Assembly (NCBI GenBank): GCA_002422865.1
Contig: DITN01000045.1
Span: forward strand, 420-31,585
From: Bacteroidetes bacterium UBA6183
GTDB taxonomy: Bacteria > Bacteroidota > Bacteroidia > UKL13-3
Direction of reading: 5' to 3'
Length of the DNA: 31,166 bases
Made by a program: the position numbers and the translations under genes. Shown here one piece after another: positions 16,345-25,457 of this stretch. Every line of letters starts with the position of its first letter. The first letter of the stretch is position 1. The notes beneath the pieces are model-generated. The model was not told the origin of the DNA. It saw nothing but the letters and a program-made list of their open reading frames with translations, and did not search any database.

Positions 16345-18534
16345 ATGAAAGTTGCCAAGAATAGTGTAAAGGATAGCCTAAAGGATTTTTTTGGCTTTGA
16401 TAACTTCAAAGGTGATCAGGAAAAAATAGTCAACAGCGTCATAAAAGGTGAAGATACATTTGTGATTATGCCCACAGGTGGAGGTAAGAGTTTGTGCTAC
16501 CAATTACCTGCACTTATGTTACCCGGGGTTACTATAATCATTTCTCCGTTAATTGCTTTGATGAAAAACCAGGTGGATCAATTGCGTTCTTTTGGCACAG
16601 AAAGCATTGCACACTTTCTAAACTCATCATTAAGCAAAGGTGATATTACCAAAGTAAAAAAGGATGTAAGTAGTGGTGATACCAAGTTACTTTACATAGC
16701 CCCTGAAACCTTGAAAAAGGACGAAACAATTGATTTTTTGAAGTCTATCAACATTTCATTTGTTGCTGTTGATGAAGCACACTGTATTAGTGAGTGGGGA
16801 CATGATTTCCGACCTGAATACCGCAGAATCAAACAAATGATTAAAGAAATTCAGGATGTTCCAATGATGGCCTTAACAGCTACAGCAACTCCTAAAGTTC
16901 AGCAGGATATACAAAAGAACTTACAGATGGGCGATGCTTTAGTCTACAAATCATCTTTTAATCGCACCAATCTTTATTACGAGATTAGACCAAAAGGAAA
17001 AAAGAATGATGTACTTAAAGACATTGTTTCATACATTAAAACACGAAAAGGAAAAACAGGTATTGTATATTGTTTAAGCCGTAAAAAGGTAGAAGAAATA
17101 GCAGGAGTGCTTAAAGCCAATGGTGTAAAAGCATTACCATATCATGCCGGTTTAGATGCAAAAACACGCGCGGCTCATCAAGATGCATTTTTGATGGAAG
17201 ATTGTGATGTGATTGTAGCTACTATAGCATTTGGTATGGGTATAGACAAACCTGATGTGCGCTTTGTAATTCATTACGATGTACCTAAAAGTATTGAGGG
17301 TTATTACCAAGAAACAGGTCGCGCGGGACGAGATGGTATAGAAAGTGATTGTTTACTCTACTACAACCCCGCTGATATTGATAAGCTCGAAAAGTTTATG
17401 AAAGATAAGCCTGTTGCTGAGCGTGAAATTGGCGAATTGTTGATATTTGAAACGCAGGCTTTCGCTGAATCATCTGCCTGCCGTAGGAAATTTTTATTGC
17501 ATTATTTTGGTGAGGAGTTTAATGACAAAGACTGCAATAACATGTGCGACAATTGCCGTCACCCTAAAACGAAAATTGATGCCAAAGCCGAATCAATATT
17601 GGTATTAAACACCATTAATGCTGTTAAGGGCAAATACGTTTTAAGCCATATTGTTGATATTTTAATTGGTAAAAAAACACACGAGGTTACGTTAAGCGGA
17701 CACGAAAAACTTGATTCTTTTGGTAAAGGGAAATCGCAGGACGAAAACTTCTGGAAATCGCTTATACGTGTATTGTTACTTAACGGATTTATCACCAAAA
17801 ATATTGAAAACTATGGATTGTTAAGCGTTAACGAGCGTGGTGAAGCATTCCTTAAAAAACCAACCAAAATTGAAGTTGCACTCGACCAAAAGTTTGAGAA
17901 GGTTACAGACGAGGATGAAAAAGATGTTGAGGTTGAGAACGTTTACGATGAAGTATTATTTGCTTTGTTAAAAGACCTTACTAAAAAAGTAGGGAAACAA
18001 CACAACCTTCCACCTTATGTTATTTTCCAAGAGCCTTCGCTTGAAGAAATGGCCAGTAAATATCCAACAACAATGGATGAAATGGCTAAGATAACAGGTG
18101 TAAATAAAGGAAAAGCTACCAAGTTTGGTAAACCATACATTGAGCTGATTGATAAGTACGTTAAAGAAAACGATATCGAAAAACTGGATGAAATGGTGAT
18201 GAAATCGGTGGTGAATAAATCAGCCAAAAAAATTGCCATTATCACCAATATTGATAAAAAAGTTAACCTACCTGATATAGCACGCTCTCAGGGTTTAAAA
18301 ATGGATGACCTGCTTACTGAAATGGAAAATATTATTTTAAGTGGTACCAAACTAAACCTTAAAAGCTACATAAATGATATTGCTGATGAGGATTTGCAAG
18401 ATGAAGTGATGGATTATTTTAGAGGTGCACAAGACGACAATCTGGACGCGGCTGTAAATGAGTTTAGCTCCGACTTTAGTAAAGAAGAAGTTCAACTGTT
18501 CCGTCTACATTTCATCTCTGAATTTGCTTTTTAA
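16345..18534 (+). CDS. recQ: ATP-dependent DNA helicase RecQ
   Basis: RecQ is a 3'-5' DNA helicase acting in recombination and replication-fork repair. In order: Walker A MPTGGGKSLCYQLPAL (42-57), DEAH box AVDEAHCISEWGHDFRPEY (141-159), motif III ALTATATPK, and motifs V-VI in IAFGMGIDKPDVRFVIHYDV and YYQETGRAGRDG. A four-cysteine zinc site follows (SSACRRKF near 378, then CNNMCDNC near 397-403). An RQC winged-helix region and an HRDC domain (about 533-610, with SLEEMASKYPTTMDEMAKITG) come next. A tail of about 115 residues follows the HRDC domain and is predicted helical; tails of this kind occur in Bacteroidota RecQ. The ATG at 16345 was chosen; a GTG two codons earlier is equally in frame. 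It is divergent from manC, and kup begins 61 bases downstream. Confidence 0.94.
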   Translation: MKVAKNSVKDSLKDFFGFDNFKGDQEKIVNSVIKGEDTFVIMPTGGGKSLCYQLPALMLPGVTIIISPLIALMKNQVDQLRSFGTESIAHFLNSSLSKGDITKVKKDVSSGDTKLLYIAPETLKKDETIDFLKSINISFVAVDEAHCISEWGHDFRPEYRRIKQMIKEIQDVPMMALTATATPKVQQDIQKNLQMGDALVYKSSFNRTNLYYEIRPKGKKNDVLKDIVSYIKTRKGKTGIVYCLSRKKVEEIAGVLKANGVKALPYHAGLDAKTRAAHQDAFLMEDCDVIVATIAFGMGIDKPDVRFVIHYDVPKSIEGYYQETGRAGRDGIESDCLLYYNPADIDKLEKFMKDKPVAEREIGELLIFETQAFAESSACRRKFLLHYFGEEFNDKDCNNMCDNCRHPKTKIDAKAESILVLNTINAVKGKYVLSHIVDILIGKKTHEVTLSGHEKLDSFGKGKSQDENFWKSLIRVLLLNGFITKNIENYGLLSVNERGEAFLKKPTKIEVALDQKFEKVTDEDEKDVEVENVYDEVLFALLKDLTKKVGKQHNLPPYVIFQEPSLEEMASKYPTTMDEMAKITGVNKGKATKFGKPYIELIDKYVKENDIEKLDEMVMKSVVNKSAKKIAIITNIDKKVNLPDIARSQGLKMDDLLTEMENIILSGTKLNLKSYINDIADEDLQDEVMDYFRGAQDDNLDAAVNEFSSDFSKEEVQLFRLHFISEFAF

Positions 18535-18562
18535 ACAAAGCTAATTTATTTGAACAACTCTA

Positions 18563-18570
18563 TACATTTG
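18563..18570 (+). promoter_or_regulatory. candidate -7 element of kup
   Basis: TACATTTG matches TAnnTTTG exactly and lies 25 bases before the GTG start of kup, within the 61-base recQ-kup gap. No TTG is found at proper spacing upstream, so it may be a weak promoter or coincidental. Confidence 0.35.
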
Positions 18571-18595
18571 TTGCCACCTAAAAACAAACATATCT

Positions 18596-20536
18596 GTGAA
18601 CGATCATAACAATTTGTCTAAAGTATCCATGGCCGGGCTTTTGGTAACCATGGGTATCATCTTTGGTGATATCGGTACCTCGCCTTTATACGTATTTAAA
18701 GCCATTGTGGCCGATAAGGTAATAACTCCTGACTTAATATTGGGAGGATTATCTGCAGTTTTTTGGACTATTACATTACAAACAACTGTTAAATATGTAA
18801 TTATTGTGTTACGTGCAGACAACAATGGTGAAGGTGGAATTTTTTCATTGTATGCACTTATTCGAAGAAGAAGACCCTATTTGATTTTACCCGCAATTAT
18901 AGGAGGGTGTGCCTTGCTTGCAGATGGTATGATTACTCCACCAATTTCTGTTTCATCAGCGGTAGAAGGTTTATTGATACTAAACCCTGATATACCCACC
19001 ATACCCATTGTACTTACTATCATCACCACACTATTCTTAATACAGCGTGTAGGCACCAGCATTGTAGGTAAGGTTTTTGGCCCGGTTATGCTTATTTGGT
19101 TTTTAATGTTGGGTATTCTGGGTCTTATAAGTCTTACCTCACACCCTGAAGTTTTAAAGGCGTTAAATCCTTATTATGCATACAACTTACTGGTACATTA
19201 TCCTAATGGATTCTGGTTATTGGGTGCTGTATTTTTGTGTACCACAGGAGCAGAAGCTTTATACTCTGATATGGGCCATTGCGGTAAAAAGAACATCCGT
19301 ATCAGTTGGATTTTTGTAAAAACTACACTTATATTAAATTATTTCGGACAAGGTGCTTGGGTAATCAATAGCATTGGTAAAGAGGTGGATAATATTAATC
19401 CGTTTTATGCCATCATGCCACAGTGGTTTTTGATACCGGGAATCGTCATAGCAACTTTAGCCACCATTATTGCCAGTCAGGCTATGATTAGCGGCTCGTT
19501 TACTTTAATTAGTGAAGCATTACGTTTAAATGTTTGGCCTAAAGTTCGCATCAAATACCCTTCTGATGCCAAAGGCCAGCTATATGTACCAAGTGTTAAC
19601 TGGATTTTATGGGCAGGGTGTATGGCCATTGTGTTATACTTTAAAGAATCATCACGTATGGAGGCAGCATACGGTTTAGCCATTGTTACTACCATGATGA
19701 TGACCACCATTTTGCTTTCAAGTTATTTGCGTAAAATTAGAACCCCTAAAGCGTTTGTTTTAGTAATTACCATTGTTTACCTGTCGATAGAATCTTGTTT
19801 CTTGATTGCCAATGTTGTAAAAATACCACATGGTGGTTGGATGACATTATTGGTGAGTTTATTATTTATAACGGTAATGTGGGTTTGGTTTAAGGGGAGA
19901 AAAATTAAAAATCGCTTAACCGAATTTGTGAAACTGCGCGATTATATTCCAATTTTACAACAACTAAGTAACGATACCTCCATACCAAAATATGCAACAC
20001 ATTTGGTTTATTTAACCAGTGCCGACAATACCATGGAAGTTGAAAATAAGGTGGTGTATAGCATCCTGCAAAAACAACCTAAACGTGCCGATATTTATTG
20101 GTTTGTGCATATTCATGTTGATGATCAACCATACACCATGGAATATAAGGTTGACCACATTGCAAGCCATGATGTAATTAAAATTGATTTCCGCTTGGGC
20201 TTTAGGGTTGAGCAAAAAATTAACTTTTACTTCCGTAAGGTGGTTGAAGAGTTGATGAAAAACCATGAAGTTGATGTAACCAGCCGTTACGCATCACTCA
20301 GTAAGTTAAACATTACAGGCGATTTTAGATTTGTAGTTTTAAAACGCCATTTAAGCTACGAAAACGAACTAAGCGTTTATGAAAGTTTAATTATGGATGC
20401 TTACAGCGTATTAGATACTTTAAGTTTAAGTGAAGAAAAAGCATTTGGCCTCGACACCAGCTCGGTTACAGTAGAAAAAGTACCAATGATTGTTGCCCCG
20501 GTTAAAGAGTTTAAACTAAAACGTGTTTACAAGTAA
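18596..20536 (+). CDS. kup: Kup/HAK family potassium uptake protein
   Basis: Kup imports K+ with protons across the inner membrane. The 646-residue length is normal for the family. The N-terminus carries the signature GLLVTMGIIFGDIGTSPLYV (14-33), followed by TLQTTVKYVIIVLRADNNGEGG and CALLADGMITPPISVSSAVEG, both highly conserved in the pore region. About twelve hydrophobic segments span residues 12 to about 440, and a soluble C-terminal domain (about 455-646) faces the cytoplasm. The start is GTG at 18596; the first internal ATG (residue 12) would cut into the first conserved block, so GTG is preferred. Its TAA shares a base with the ATG of ywbE, giving tight translational coupling. A TACATTTG element upstream may allow expression separate from recQ. 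Confidence 0.93.
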   Translation: MNDHNNLSKVSMAGLLVTMGIIFGDIGTSPLYVFKAIVADKVITPDLILGGLSAVFWTITLQTTVKYVIIVLRADNNGEGGIFSLYALIRRRRPYLILPAIIGGCALLADGMITPPISVSSAVEGLLILNPDIPTIPIVLTIITTLFLIQRVGTSIVGKVFGPVMLIWFLMLGILGLISLTSHPEVLKALNPYYAYNLLVHYPNGFWLLGAVFLCTTGAEALYSDMGHCGKKNIRISWIFVKTTLILNYFGQGAWVINSIGKEVDNINPFYAIMPQWFLIPGIVIATLATIIASQAMISGSFTLISEALRLNVWPKVRIKYPSDAKGQLYVPSVNWILWAGCMAIVLYFKESSRMEAAYGLAIVTTMMMTTILLSSYLRKIRTPKAFVLVITIVYLSIESCFLIANVVKIPHGGWMTLLVSLLFITVMWVWFKGRKIKNRLTEFVKLRDYIPILQQLSNDTSIPKYATHLVYLTSADNTMEVENKVVYSILQKQPKRADIYWFVHIHVDDQPYTMEYKVDHIASHDVIKIDFRLGFRVEQKINFYFRKVVEELMKNHEVDVTSRYASLSKLNITGDFRFVVLKRHLSYENELSVYESLIMDAYSVLDTLSLSEEKAFGLDTSSVTVEKVPMIVAPVKEFKLKRVYK

Positions 20537-20739
20537 TGGACGGCACAGTTAGAGCAAACATAAAACGAGGTGATTTGGTAAACATTATTTTAAAAAAAGA
20601 CCAACGCTCTGGAGTATTAACAGAAGGTATTGTTAAAGATATTTTAACCAGTGCGCCTAAGCATCACAGGGGAATAAAAGTGAGGCTTGAAGATGGACAA
20701 ATTGGGCGTGTTCAGGAGGTTATTGAAGAAGATTTTTAA
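20536..20739 (+). CDS. ywbE: YwbE family small protein
   Basis: This 67-residue protein matches the YwbE (DUF2196) family: RANIKRGDLVNIILKKDQRS, then LTEGIVKDILTSAP and HHRGIKVRLEDGQIGRVQ. The family is a small beta-barrel-like, probably KOW/SH3-type fold found in many Bacteroidota and Firmicutes; its biochemical role is unknown and RNA or ribosome association is only a guess. The start ATG overlaps the kup stop codon (TAATG), so translation is likely coupled to kup. A bidirectional terminator follows directly, closing the recQ-kup-ywbE run. The assignment rests on the characteristic GxVxDILT and HxxGIKVRLxDGxxGRVQ pattern. Confidence 0.85.
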   Translation: MDGTVRANIKRGDLVNIILKKDQRSGVLTEGIVKDILTSAPKHHRGIKVRLEDGQIGRVQEVIEEDF

Positions 20740-20745
20740 ATAAAA

Positions 20746-20781
20746 CAGGCTGTTATCAATTAAGATGAACAGCCTGCTTTG
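20746..20781. terminator. bidirectional Rho-independent terminator
   Basis: A nine-base perfect inverted repeat (CAGGCTGTT at 20746-20754, AACAGCCTG at 20768-20776) has T-rich tails on both sides. It lies between ywbE and the convergent acyl-CoA synthetase gene. Confidence 0.82.
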
Positions 20782-20799
20782 TTATGATCTAATACTGAA

Positions 20800-22677
20800 T
20801 TACTCTACAATTTTTACGTACATATTTTTAATCGCTTCCTCGTATTTTTTCTCTACAATTTTACGTTTAATTTTTTGGGTTGGAGTCATCTCTTCGGCCT
20901 CTAAACTAAATGGTTTACGCTTAACAATGAAATGACGCACACGCTCAAACTTACCTAAATCTTTTTCGTATTTACGCATATCTTCTTCAATCCATTTGTA
21001 CACCTTTTCGTCATCAATAAAATCAGAACCTTCGCTTAAATACTTATCATCCACACCAAAATTTTCTTTCATCTCTTCCCTACTCGGAACAATAATAGCC
21101 GTTAAGTACTCCTGCTTGTCTCCAATTAAAAATATTTGCTCAATACGCGATGATTTCAAATACGCATTTTCGATTGGTGTTGGATAAACGTTTTTACCAA
21201 AAGAGTTCACCAATATATTTTTAATCCTATCGGTGATTTTTAAGTAGCCTTTGTAAAACTTTCCGACATCACCTGTATGTAACCAACCATCTGCATCAAT
21301 AGCCGCAGCGGTTTGTTCAGGTAAATTCCAATATCCCTTCATAACATTTGGTCCCTTCACTAAAATCTCACCCTCAACACTCTCAAAATCAGGATCAAAA
21401 CTATCATAAGTTTGTGTGGTATAAATTTCTTTAGTATCTGGGTTTTGAATAGCAACAGTACACCCATTACCAATTCTTCCAACAGTACCATAAATTTGTC
21501 TGCTTGGTGTATTTACAGTAACTAAAGGAGATGTTTCAGTTAAACCATATCCCTCGCAAACCAATACGCCAATGTTTCCAAAAAACTCTCCAACGTGCTG
21601 TGGCAGTGCACCTCCTCCTGATATCATAACCTCCATTTTACCACCTAAGCGTTGTTTTACTTTACTGTAAACTAACTTCTCTGCCAAAGCCAATTGCAAC
21701 GACAATAAAGGCCCATTAGACCTTCCGTCTTCTTTGTTTATTCTGCGCTGCTCTCCTACTTTAAGTGCCCAATTAAATATTTTAAGTTTAATACCTCCAG
21801 CAGTTGCAGTAGATTTTCTAACACGCTCTTCAATTCGCTCTAAAAGACGGGGTACTGTTAGTATTGCTGTTGGAGTAGCTTCATTTATATTGCTGCTAAG
21901 CGCCTCTAGGCTTTGTGCAAATGCAATTTCGCTTCCAATGTATGTGCTTAAATAATAAGTTGCAGTACGTTCATATACGTGGCATAATGGCAAAAACGAT
22001 AAGAACCTATAGTTTTTGTTTACAATGGGAATTAATTCAACACCCATCATTACGTTACTCATAAAGTTGTTATGAGTTAACATAGCACCTTTAGGTAAAG
22101 CAGTTGTTCCTGATGTGTATAACAAACAAGATAAATCATCAGGAGTCACAGATTGTAACTGTTCTTCTATTTTATCTTTTAGTGACGGATACAGTTTTTT
22201 GCCTTCATCAATCATTTCAGCATATGAAATGGCATCATCACTTTTTTTGTCACTAAACGTTGTAATGATGTATTGTAAATGAGTACAATTCGCCTTTATC
22301 TTGTTTATTTTTTTGAGTAAAAAAGGTGTACCCACTAAAATTACTGCCGACTGTGAATCATTTAATATATGTTGAATTTCACTCTCACTTAGTGTTGGAT
22401 ATATGGAAACATTAACCATACCCAACTGCATCAACCCTTGATCGAATGCAATGTATTCAGGGCAATTTTCAATAATTAAAGCCGCTTTGGCACCCTTTTG
22501 ATAACCTTTGTTTAACAAGAATGCAGAAATCGCATTTAGTTCCTCAAATACTTGGGCATAGGTAATAGATTGGTAACCGGCTTCATCTTTAGCAAGCAAA
22601 AAAGTGCTTTGGGGTGTTTTGATGTTATTTGCCGCGTTGCGTAAAAAATAATGTAACGATGGAAATGTTTGTTGCAT
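20800..22677 (-). CDS. long-chain acyl-CoA synthetase (AMP-dependent ligase)
   Basis: The 625-residue enzyme activates long-chain fatty acids to acyl-CoA via an acyl-adenylate. ANL-superfamily motifs are clear: the P-loop-like LLYTSGTTALPKGAMLTHNN (186-205), FLPLCHVYERTATYY, GYGLTETSPLVTVN (about 372-386), DGWLHTGDVGKF (about 461-472) and the hinge ITDRIKNILVNSFGKNVYP followed by IEN, typical of long-chain members. The late lysine in MTPTQKIKR fits the adenylation lysine region. There is no signal peptide; it is probably a peripheral inner-membrane enzyme. A 121-base gap separates it from def upstream, and that gap carries a nine-base inverted repeat 32-72 bases before the ATG that may be an operator. 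It converges on ywbE. Confidence 0.92.
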   Translation of the reverse strand: MQQTFPSLHYFLRNAANNIKTPQSTFLLAKDEAGYQSITYAQVFEELNAISAFLLNKGYQKGAKAALIIENCPEYIAFDQGLMQLGMVNVSIYPTLSESEIQHILNDSQSAVILVGTPFLLKKINKIKANCTHLQYIITTFSDKKSDDAISYAEMIDEGKKLYPSLKDKIEEQLQSVTPDDLSCLLYTSGTTALPKGAMLTHNNFMSNVMMGVELIPIVNKNYRFLSFLPLCHVYERTATYYLSTYIGSEIAFAQSLEALSSNINEATPTAILTVPRLLERIEERVRKSTATAGGIKLKIFNWALKVGEQRRINKEDGRSNGPLLSLQLALAEKLVYSKVKQRLGGKMEVMISGGGALPQHVGEFFGNIGVLVCEGYGLTETSPLVTVNTPSRQIYGTVGRIGNGCTVAIQNPDTKEIYTTQTYDSFDPDFESVEGEILVKGPNVMKGYWNLPEQTAAAIDADGWLHTGDVGKFYKGYLKITDRIKNILVNSFGKNVYPTPIENAYLKSSRIEQIFLIGDKQEYLTAIIVPSREEMKENFGVDDKYLSEGSDFIDDEKVYKWIEEDMRKYEKDLGKFERVRHFIVKRKPFSLEAEEMTPTQKIKRKIVEKKYEEAIKNMYVKIVE

Positions 22678-22708
22678 ATTTTATTCTTTAGTTTGGGTTT
22701 GAAGTTCT

Positions 22709-22749
22709 GTTTTTACGCAGTTCTACCGTGGGGTTAGATTCGTAAAAAC
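22709..22749 (-). promoter_or_regulatory. nine-base inverted repeat upstream of the acyl-CoA synthetase gene
   Basis: GTTTTTACG at 22709-22717 and CGTAAAAAC at 22741-22749 form a perfect inverted repeat separated by 23 bases. It lies 32 to 72 bases before the start codon. The position would suit an operator for a fatty-acid regulator or a leader stem-loop, but nothing else supports either. Confidence 0.3.
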
Positions 22750-22798
22750 CGAACCGGGTTACATAAATACAAAAAAAAACTAAAGTTGTTTAAAGAAG

Positions 22799-23353
22799 TT
22801 ATCTAGATGATAGGAATCTCATCTTATAATCTACACGAACGCCACCTTTTGATATATTAATCAACTTATTTTTTAATAAACGTTTTTTCAACTCGCTTAA
22901 CCTATCCACAAACATAATTCCCTTCACGTGGTCGTACTCATGCTGAATAACGCGAGCTACAATACCATCATAAGTTTCTTCATGCGTTTCAAAGTTTTCG
23001 TCTTGGTAACGTATTCTCAACGTTTCGTGGCGTTTCACATTTTCACGAATGTGAGGAATACTTAGGCATCCTTCCTCAAAATCCCATTTATCACCGGTTT
23101 CTTCCAATATTTCAGCATTAATAAATACCTTTTTTACATGAGGATATTTTTCATCTTCAAACCTACTGCTATCAATAATAAATAGGTTTATAGCCTTACC
23201 AATTTGTGGCGCAGCAAGTCCCACTCCATGAGATTCGTACATGGTTTCGAACATGTTTTCAATTAACTCCTTCAACTGAGGGTAATCTTTCTCAACCTCT
23301 GCTCCTAATTTTCTTAATACGGGATCACCGTATGCTACTATCGGGTATATCAT
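22799..23353 (-). CDS. def: peptide deformylase
   Basis: Def removes the N-formyl group from nascent proteins. All three active-site motifs are intact: GVGLAAPQIG (43-52), EGCLS (94-98, metal ligand Cys96) and QHEYDH (137-142, ligands His138 and His142, catalytic Glu139). The 184-residue length is normal for Bacteroidota, where a Lys/Arg-rich C-terminal end like LKKRLLKNKL is usual. It is the last gene of a minus-strand cluster, 20 bases downstream of ruvX; this ruvX-def pairing is commonly seen in the phylum. The following acyl-CoA synthetase gene, after 121 bases, is probably a separate unit. Confidence 0.95.
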   Translation of the reverse strand: MIYPIVAYGDPVLRKLGAEVEKDYPQLKELIENMFETMYESHGVGLAAPQIGKAINLFIIDSSRFEDEKYPHVKKVFINAEILEETGDKWDFEEGCLSIPHIRENVKRHETLRIRYQDENFETHEETYDGIVARVIQHEYDHVKGIMFVDRLSELKKRLLKNKLINISKGGVRVDYKMRFLSSR

Positions 23354-23373
23354 TTAAAAAATCTTCTATAATA

Positions 23374-23787
23374 TTATTGTACCATTTGCATGTAGGTTTG
23401 AAGGATGAGTACAGCACTCACTTGGTCTACATTTCCTTTGTTTGCTCTGTCTTTCTTTTTCAAACCCATTTCCAATAAACTTCTTGTGGCTATGGTTGAT
23501 GTAAATCGCTCATCAACCCGCTCAATGGGTGTATTTGGAAAATTTTTGCGCAGCAAATTTACGAAATTTTCCACATGAACAGCCGATTGCGAATCTGAGC
23601 CATCCAATCGTTTAGGTAAGCCCACCACAAACCGCTCCACTTCTTCTTTTGCTGTATAGTTTTTTAAATACACGATTACATCTTTGGCATGCACCGTATC
23701 AAGGGTACTTGCAATAATTTTTAACGGATCGGTTACTGCTAATCCAACGCGTTTTGTGCCGTAATCAATTGCAAGTATGCGTGCCAT
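23374..23787 (-). CDS. ruvX: RuvX/YqgF family putative pre-16S rRNA nuclease
   Basis: The 137-residue protein has the RNase-H-like YqgF fold: RILAIDYGTKRVGLAVTD (3-20, acidic residue Asp8), FVVGLPKRLDGSDS (53-66), RVDERFTSTIA (90-100) and the C-terminal NVDQVSAVLILQTY (119-132, Asp121). The family is annotated as a Holliday-junction resolvase-like enzyme, and in E. coli YqgF is involved in maturation of the 5' end of 16S rRNA. It sits 16 bases after thiL and 20 bases before def on the same strand, so cotranscription is very likely. All acidic residues expected at the active site are present. Confidence 0.93.
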   Translation of the reverse strand: MARILAIDYGTKRVGLAVTDPLKIIASTLDTVHAKDVIVYLKNYTAKEEVERFVVGLPKRLDGSDSQSAVHVENFVNLLRKNFPNTPIERVDERFTSTIATRSLLEMGLKKKDRANKGNVDQVSAVLILQTYMQMVQ

Positions 23788-23803
23788 TTTATTGATGTGT
23801 AAA

Positions 23804-24838
23804 TTAAAAAGCCTTCCAGCCTTGTGCCTTTAAAGCATGTTTATTGCCTGCTTTGCTGGTCATATAAATCCCTTCCGATGCATCGGTAACATAACCGATA
23901 ACCGTTATATCAGGTTGGTTTTTTACTTTATCAAAATCAGATTGATGCACAGTAAACAGTAATTCGTAATCTTCACCACCACTTAAAGCTGTCATGGTTG
24001 GATCTAAATCTAAATCACGCGCCATGTCATAAGTTTGTGGGTCAATAGGAATTTTTTCTTCATACAAATTCATACCTACATTGGAGTGTCTACACAAATG
24101 CATAATTTCTGATGATAAACCATCACTCACATCAATCATACTGGTTGGTTTAACACCTATGTCTTTTAATAATTTGATCACATCCCTGCGGGCTTCAGGT
24201 TTTAACTGACGTTCAACTATGTAGTCTTTACCTTCCAAATCGGGTTGCACCTCAGGGTTTGCTAAAAACACACGTTTCTCACGCTCTAACAACTGAAAAC
24301 CCATATATGCTCCACCCAAATCGCCACTTACACATAATAAGTCGTTGGCTTTTGCACCGCTTCTATAAACCAAATCTTCCTCAGCAACCTCACCCAAAGC
24401 CGTAACACTGATTACTAAACCTTGTTTAGATGAGCTGGTATCGCCACCCACTAAATCAACTTCATAACGATTACAGGCCATTAACATTCCTGAGTATAAC
24501 TCTTCTACCGCCTCTAAACTGAACTTACTGCTTAAACCCAACGAAACAGTTACTTGGGTTGGCTTGGCATTCATGGCATAAATATCACTCAGGTTAACCA
24601 CAATGGCTTTGTAGCCTAAATGTTTTAAGGGAAAATAACTCAAATCAAAATGTACACCTTCAAGTAATAAATCGGTACTTACTACCGTACGGTTATTTAA
24701 ATGATTAATAACCGCAGCATCATCTCCAACTCCTTTTAAAGTAGAGGGTTGGTGCAATTTAATATGCGCAGTTAATAGGTCGATTAACCCAAACTCTCCC
24801 AAACTTTCTAACTCCGTGCGTGTGCTGTTCTCTAACAT
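23804..24838 (-). CDS. thiL: thiamine-monophosphate kinase
   Basis: ThiL phosphorylates thiamine monophosphate to the active cofactor thiamine diphosphate with ATP. The 344-residue sequence carries the family signatures GVGDDAAVI (36-44), VVSTDLLLEGVHFDL (52-66), VVNLSDIYAMNAKPTQ (80-95), LVGGDTSSSKQ, VSGDLGGAYMGFQLL, SMIDVSDGLSSE and the C-terminal LSGGEDYELLFTV. The acidic metal-binding residues of these motifs are intact. No thi biosynthesis or salvage genes are adjacent. It lies in the DUF4293-thiL-ruvX-def cluster, 23 bases after the DUF4293 gene. No TPP riboswitch (THI box) is seen upstream. Confidence 0.94.
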   Translation of the reverse strand: MLENSTRTELESLGEFGLIDLLTAHIKLHQPSTLKGVGDDAAVINHLNNRTVVSTDLLLEGVHFDLSYFPLKHLGYKAIVVNLSDIYAMNAKPTQVTVSLGLSSKFSLEAVEELYSGMLMACNRYEVDLVGGDTSSSKQGLVISVTALGEVAEEDLVYRSGAKANDLLCVSGDLGGAYMGFQLLEREKRVFLANPEVQPDLEGKDYIVERQLKPEARRDVIKLLKDIGVKPTSMIDVSDGLSSEIMHLCRHSNVGMNLYEEKIPIDPQTYDMARDLDLDPTMTALSGGEDYELLFTVHQSDFDKVKNQPDITVIGYVTDASEGIYMTSKAGNKHALKAQGWKAF

Positions 24839-24861
24839 GTTTTTACTTTTAATTTAAATGC

Positions 24862-25389
24862 TTATCTCAATCTATCTGCACTTTTAATCAACTCTTCATC
24901 TTTACGTACCAACAATAAAGCACGTAAATTCAGGTACAGCATAAATATAATCAACGCCAATCCAACACTTGCTTTTAAAGTCATGTTGGCAAAAGTAAAA
25001 TTAGGAATTTGCGTGAAAGCTTTGGTTAAAACAGCGGCCAAATACATACCAATAAACACAAAGTTTATTTTGGTGTGTAACATCTGGCGTTTGCGGTTTT
25101 TAAATCCAAGAATGACATTCAATGTCCAACCAATAATTACAGAAACCAAAATAATTAAACCATACTGAATTTCGCTGCTTTGCAAAGTTCCGTTTACGTA
25201 CTGGTTAAAATAAATTGCATTTAGCGTGTAAGCCACCGCTTGTCCGGTAACTGCTGTTCCATTTGCGGCATCTACACCGGCTTCGTTTGTAGGGTAACTC
25301 GACTGAAAATCTATGATTTGTCCGGTGCAAGTAATTAAAGCTAAAACAATGATAGCAAATAAATAAACGGTTTGAATGCGTTGAATCAT
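24862..25389 (-). CDS. DUF4293 family membrane protein
   Basis: The 175-residue protein begins MIQRIQTVYLFAI and ends KDEELIKSADRLR, the conserved terminal signatures of the Bacteroidota-specific DUF4293 family. Hydrophobic stretches at about 7-24, 75-96, 107-126 and 135-160 predict four transmembrane helices. An extracytoplasmic segment (about 25-74) lies between helices 1 and 2, and a basic loop FKNRKRQMLHTK follows helix 2. No function is known for the family. It is the first gene of the minus-strand cluster with thiL, ruvX and def, and is divergent from the thiolase gene. A TTTTGCGG motif lies 27 bases before its start and may be part of its promoter. Confidence 0.85.
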   Translation of the reverse strand: MIQRIQTVYLFAIIVLALITCTGQIIDFQSSYPTNEAGVDAANGTAVTGQAVAYTLNAIYFNQYVNGTLQSSEIQYGLIILVSVIIGWTLNVILGFKNRKRQMLHTKINFVFIGMYLAAVLTKAFTQIPNFTFANMTLKASVGLALIIFMLYLNLRALLLVRKDEELIKSADRLR

Positions 25390-25445
25390 GTGATTAAAAT
25401 TTAAGTGCGAATGTACCGCAAAATTTCAATTATCTAAAAAGATGA

Positions 25446-25457
25446 TACATTTGCGGC
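25446..25457 (+). promoter_or_regulatory. candidate -7 promoter element of the thiolase gene
   Basis: TACATTTG at 25446-25453 matches the Bacteroidota -7 consensus exactly and continues CGGC, a tail shared with other upstream regions here. The implied leader is about 50 bases. A clean -33 TTG is lacking. A minus-strand TTTTGCGG at 25423-25416 faces the divergent DUF4293 gene. Confidence 0.45.

Noticed and set aside
23804..25389. Possible TPP riboswitch controlling thiL
   Set aside because: No THI-box pattern is seen before the DUF4293 gene or in the 23-base gap before thiL.
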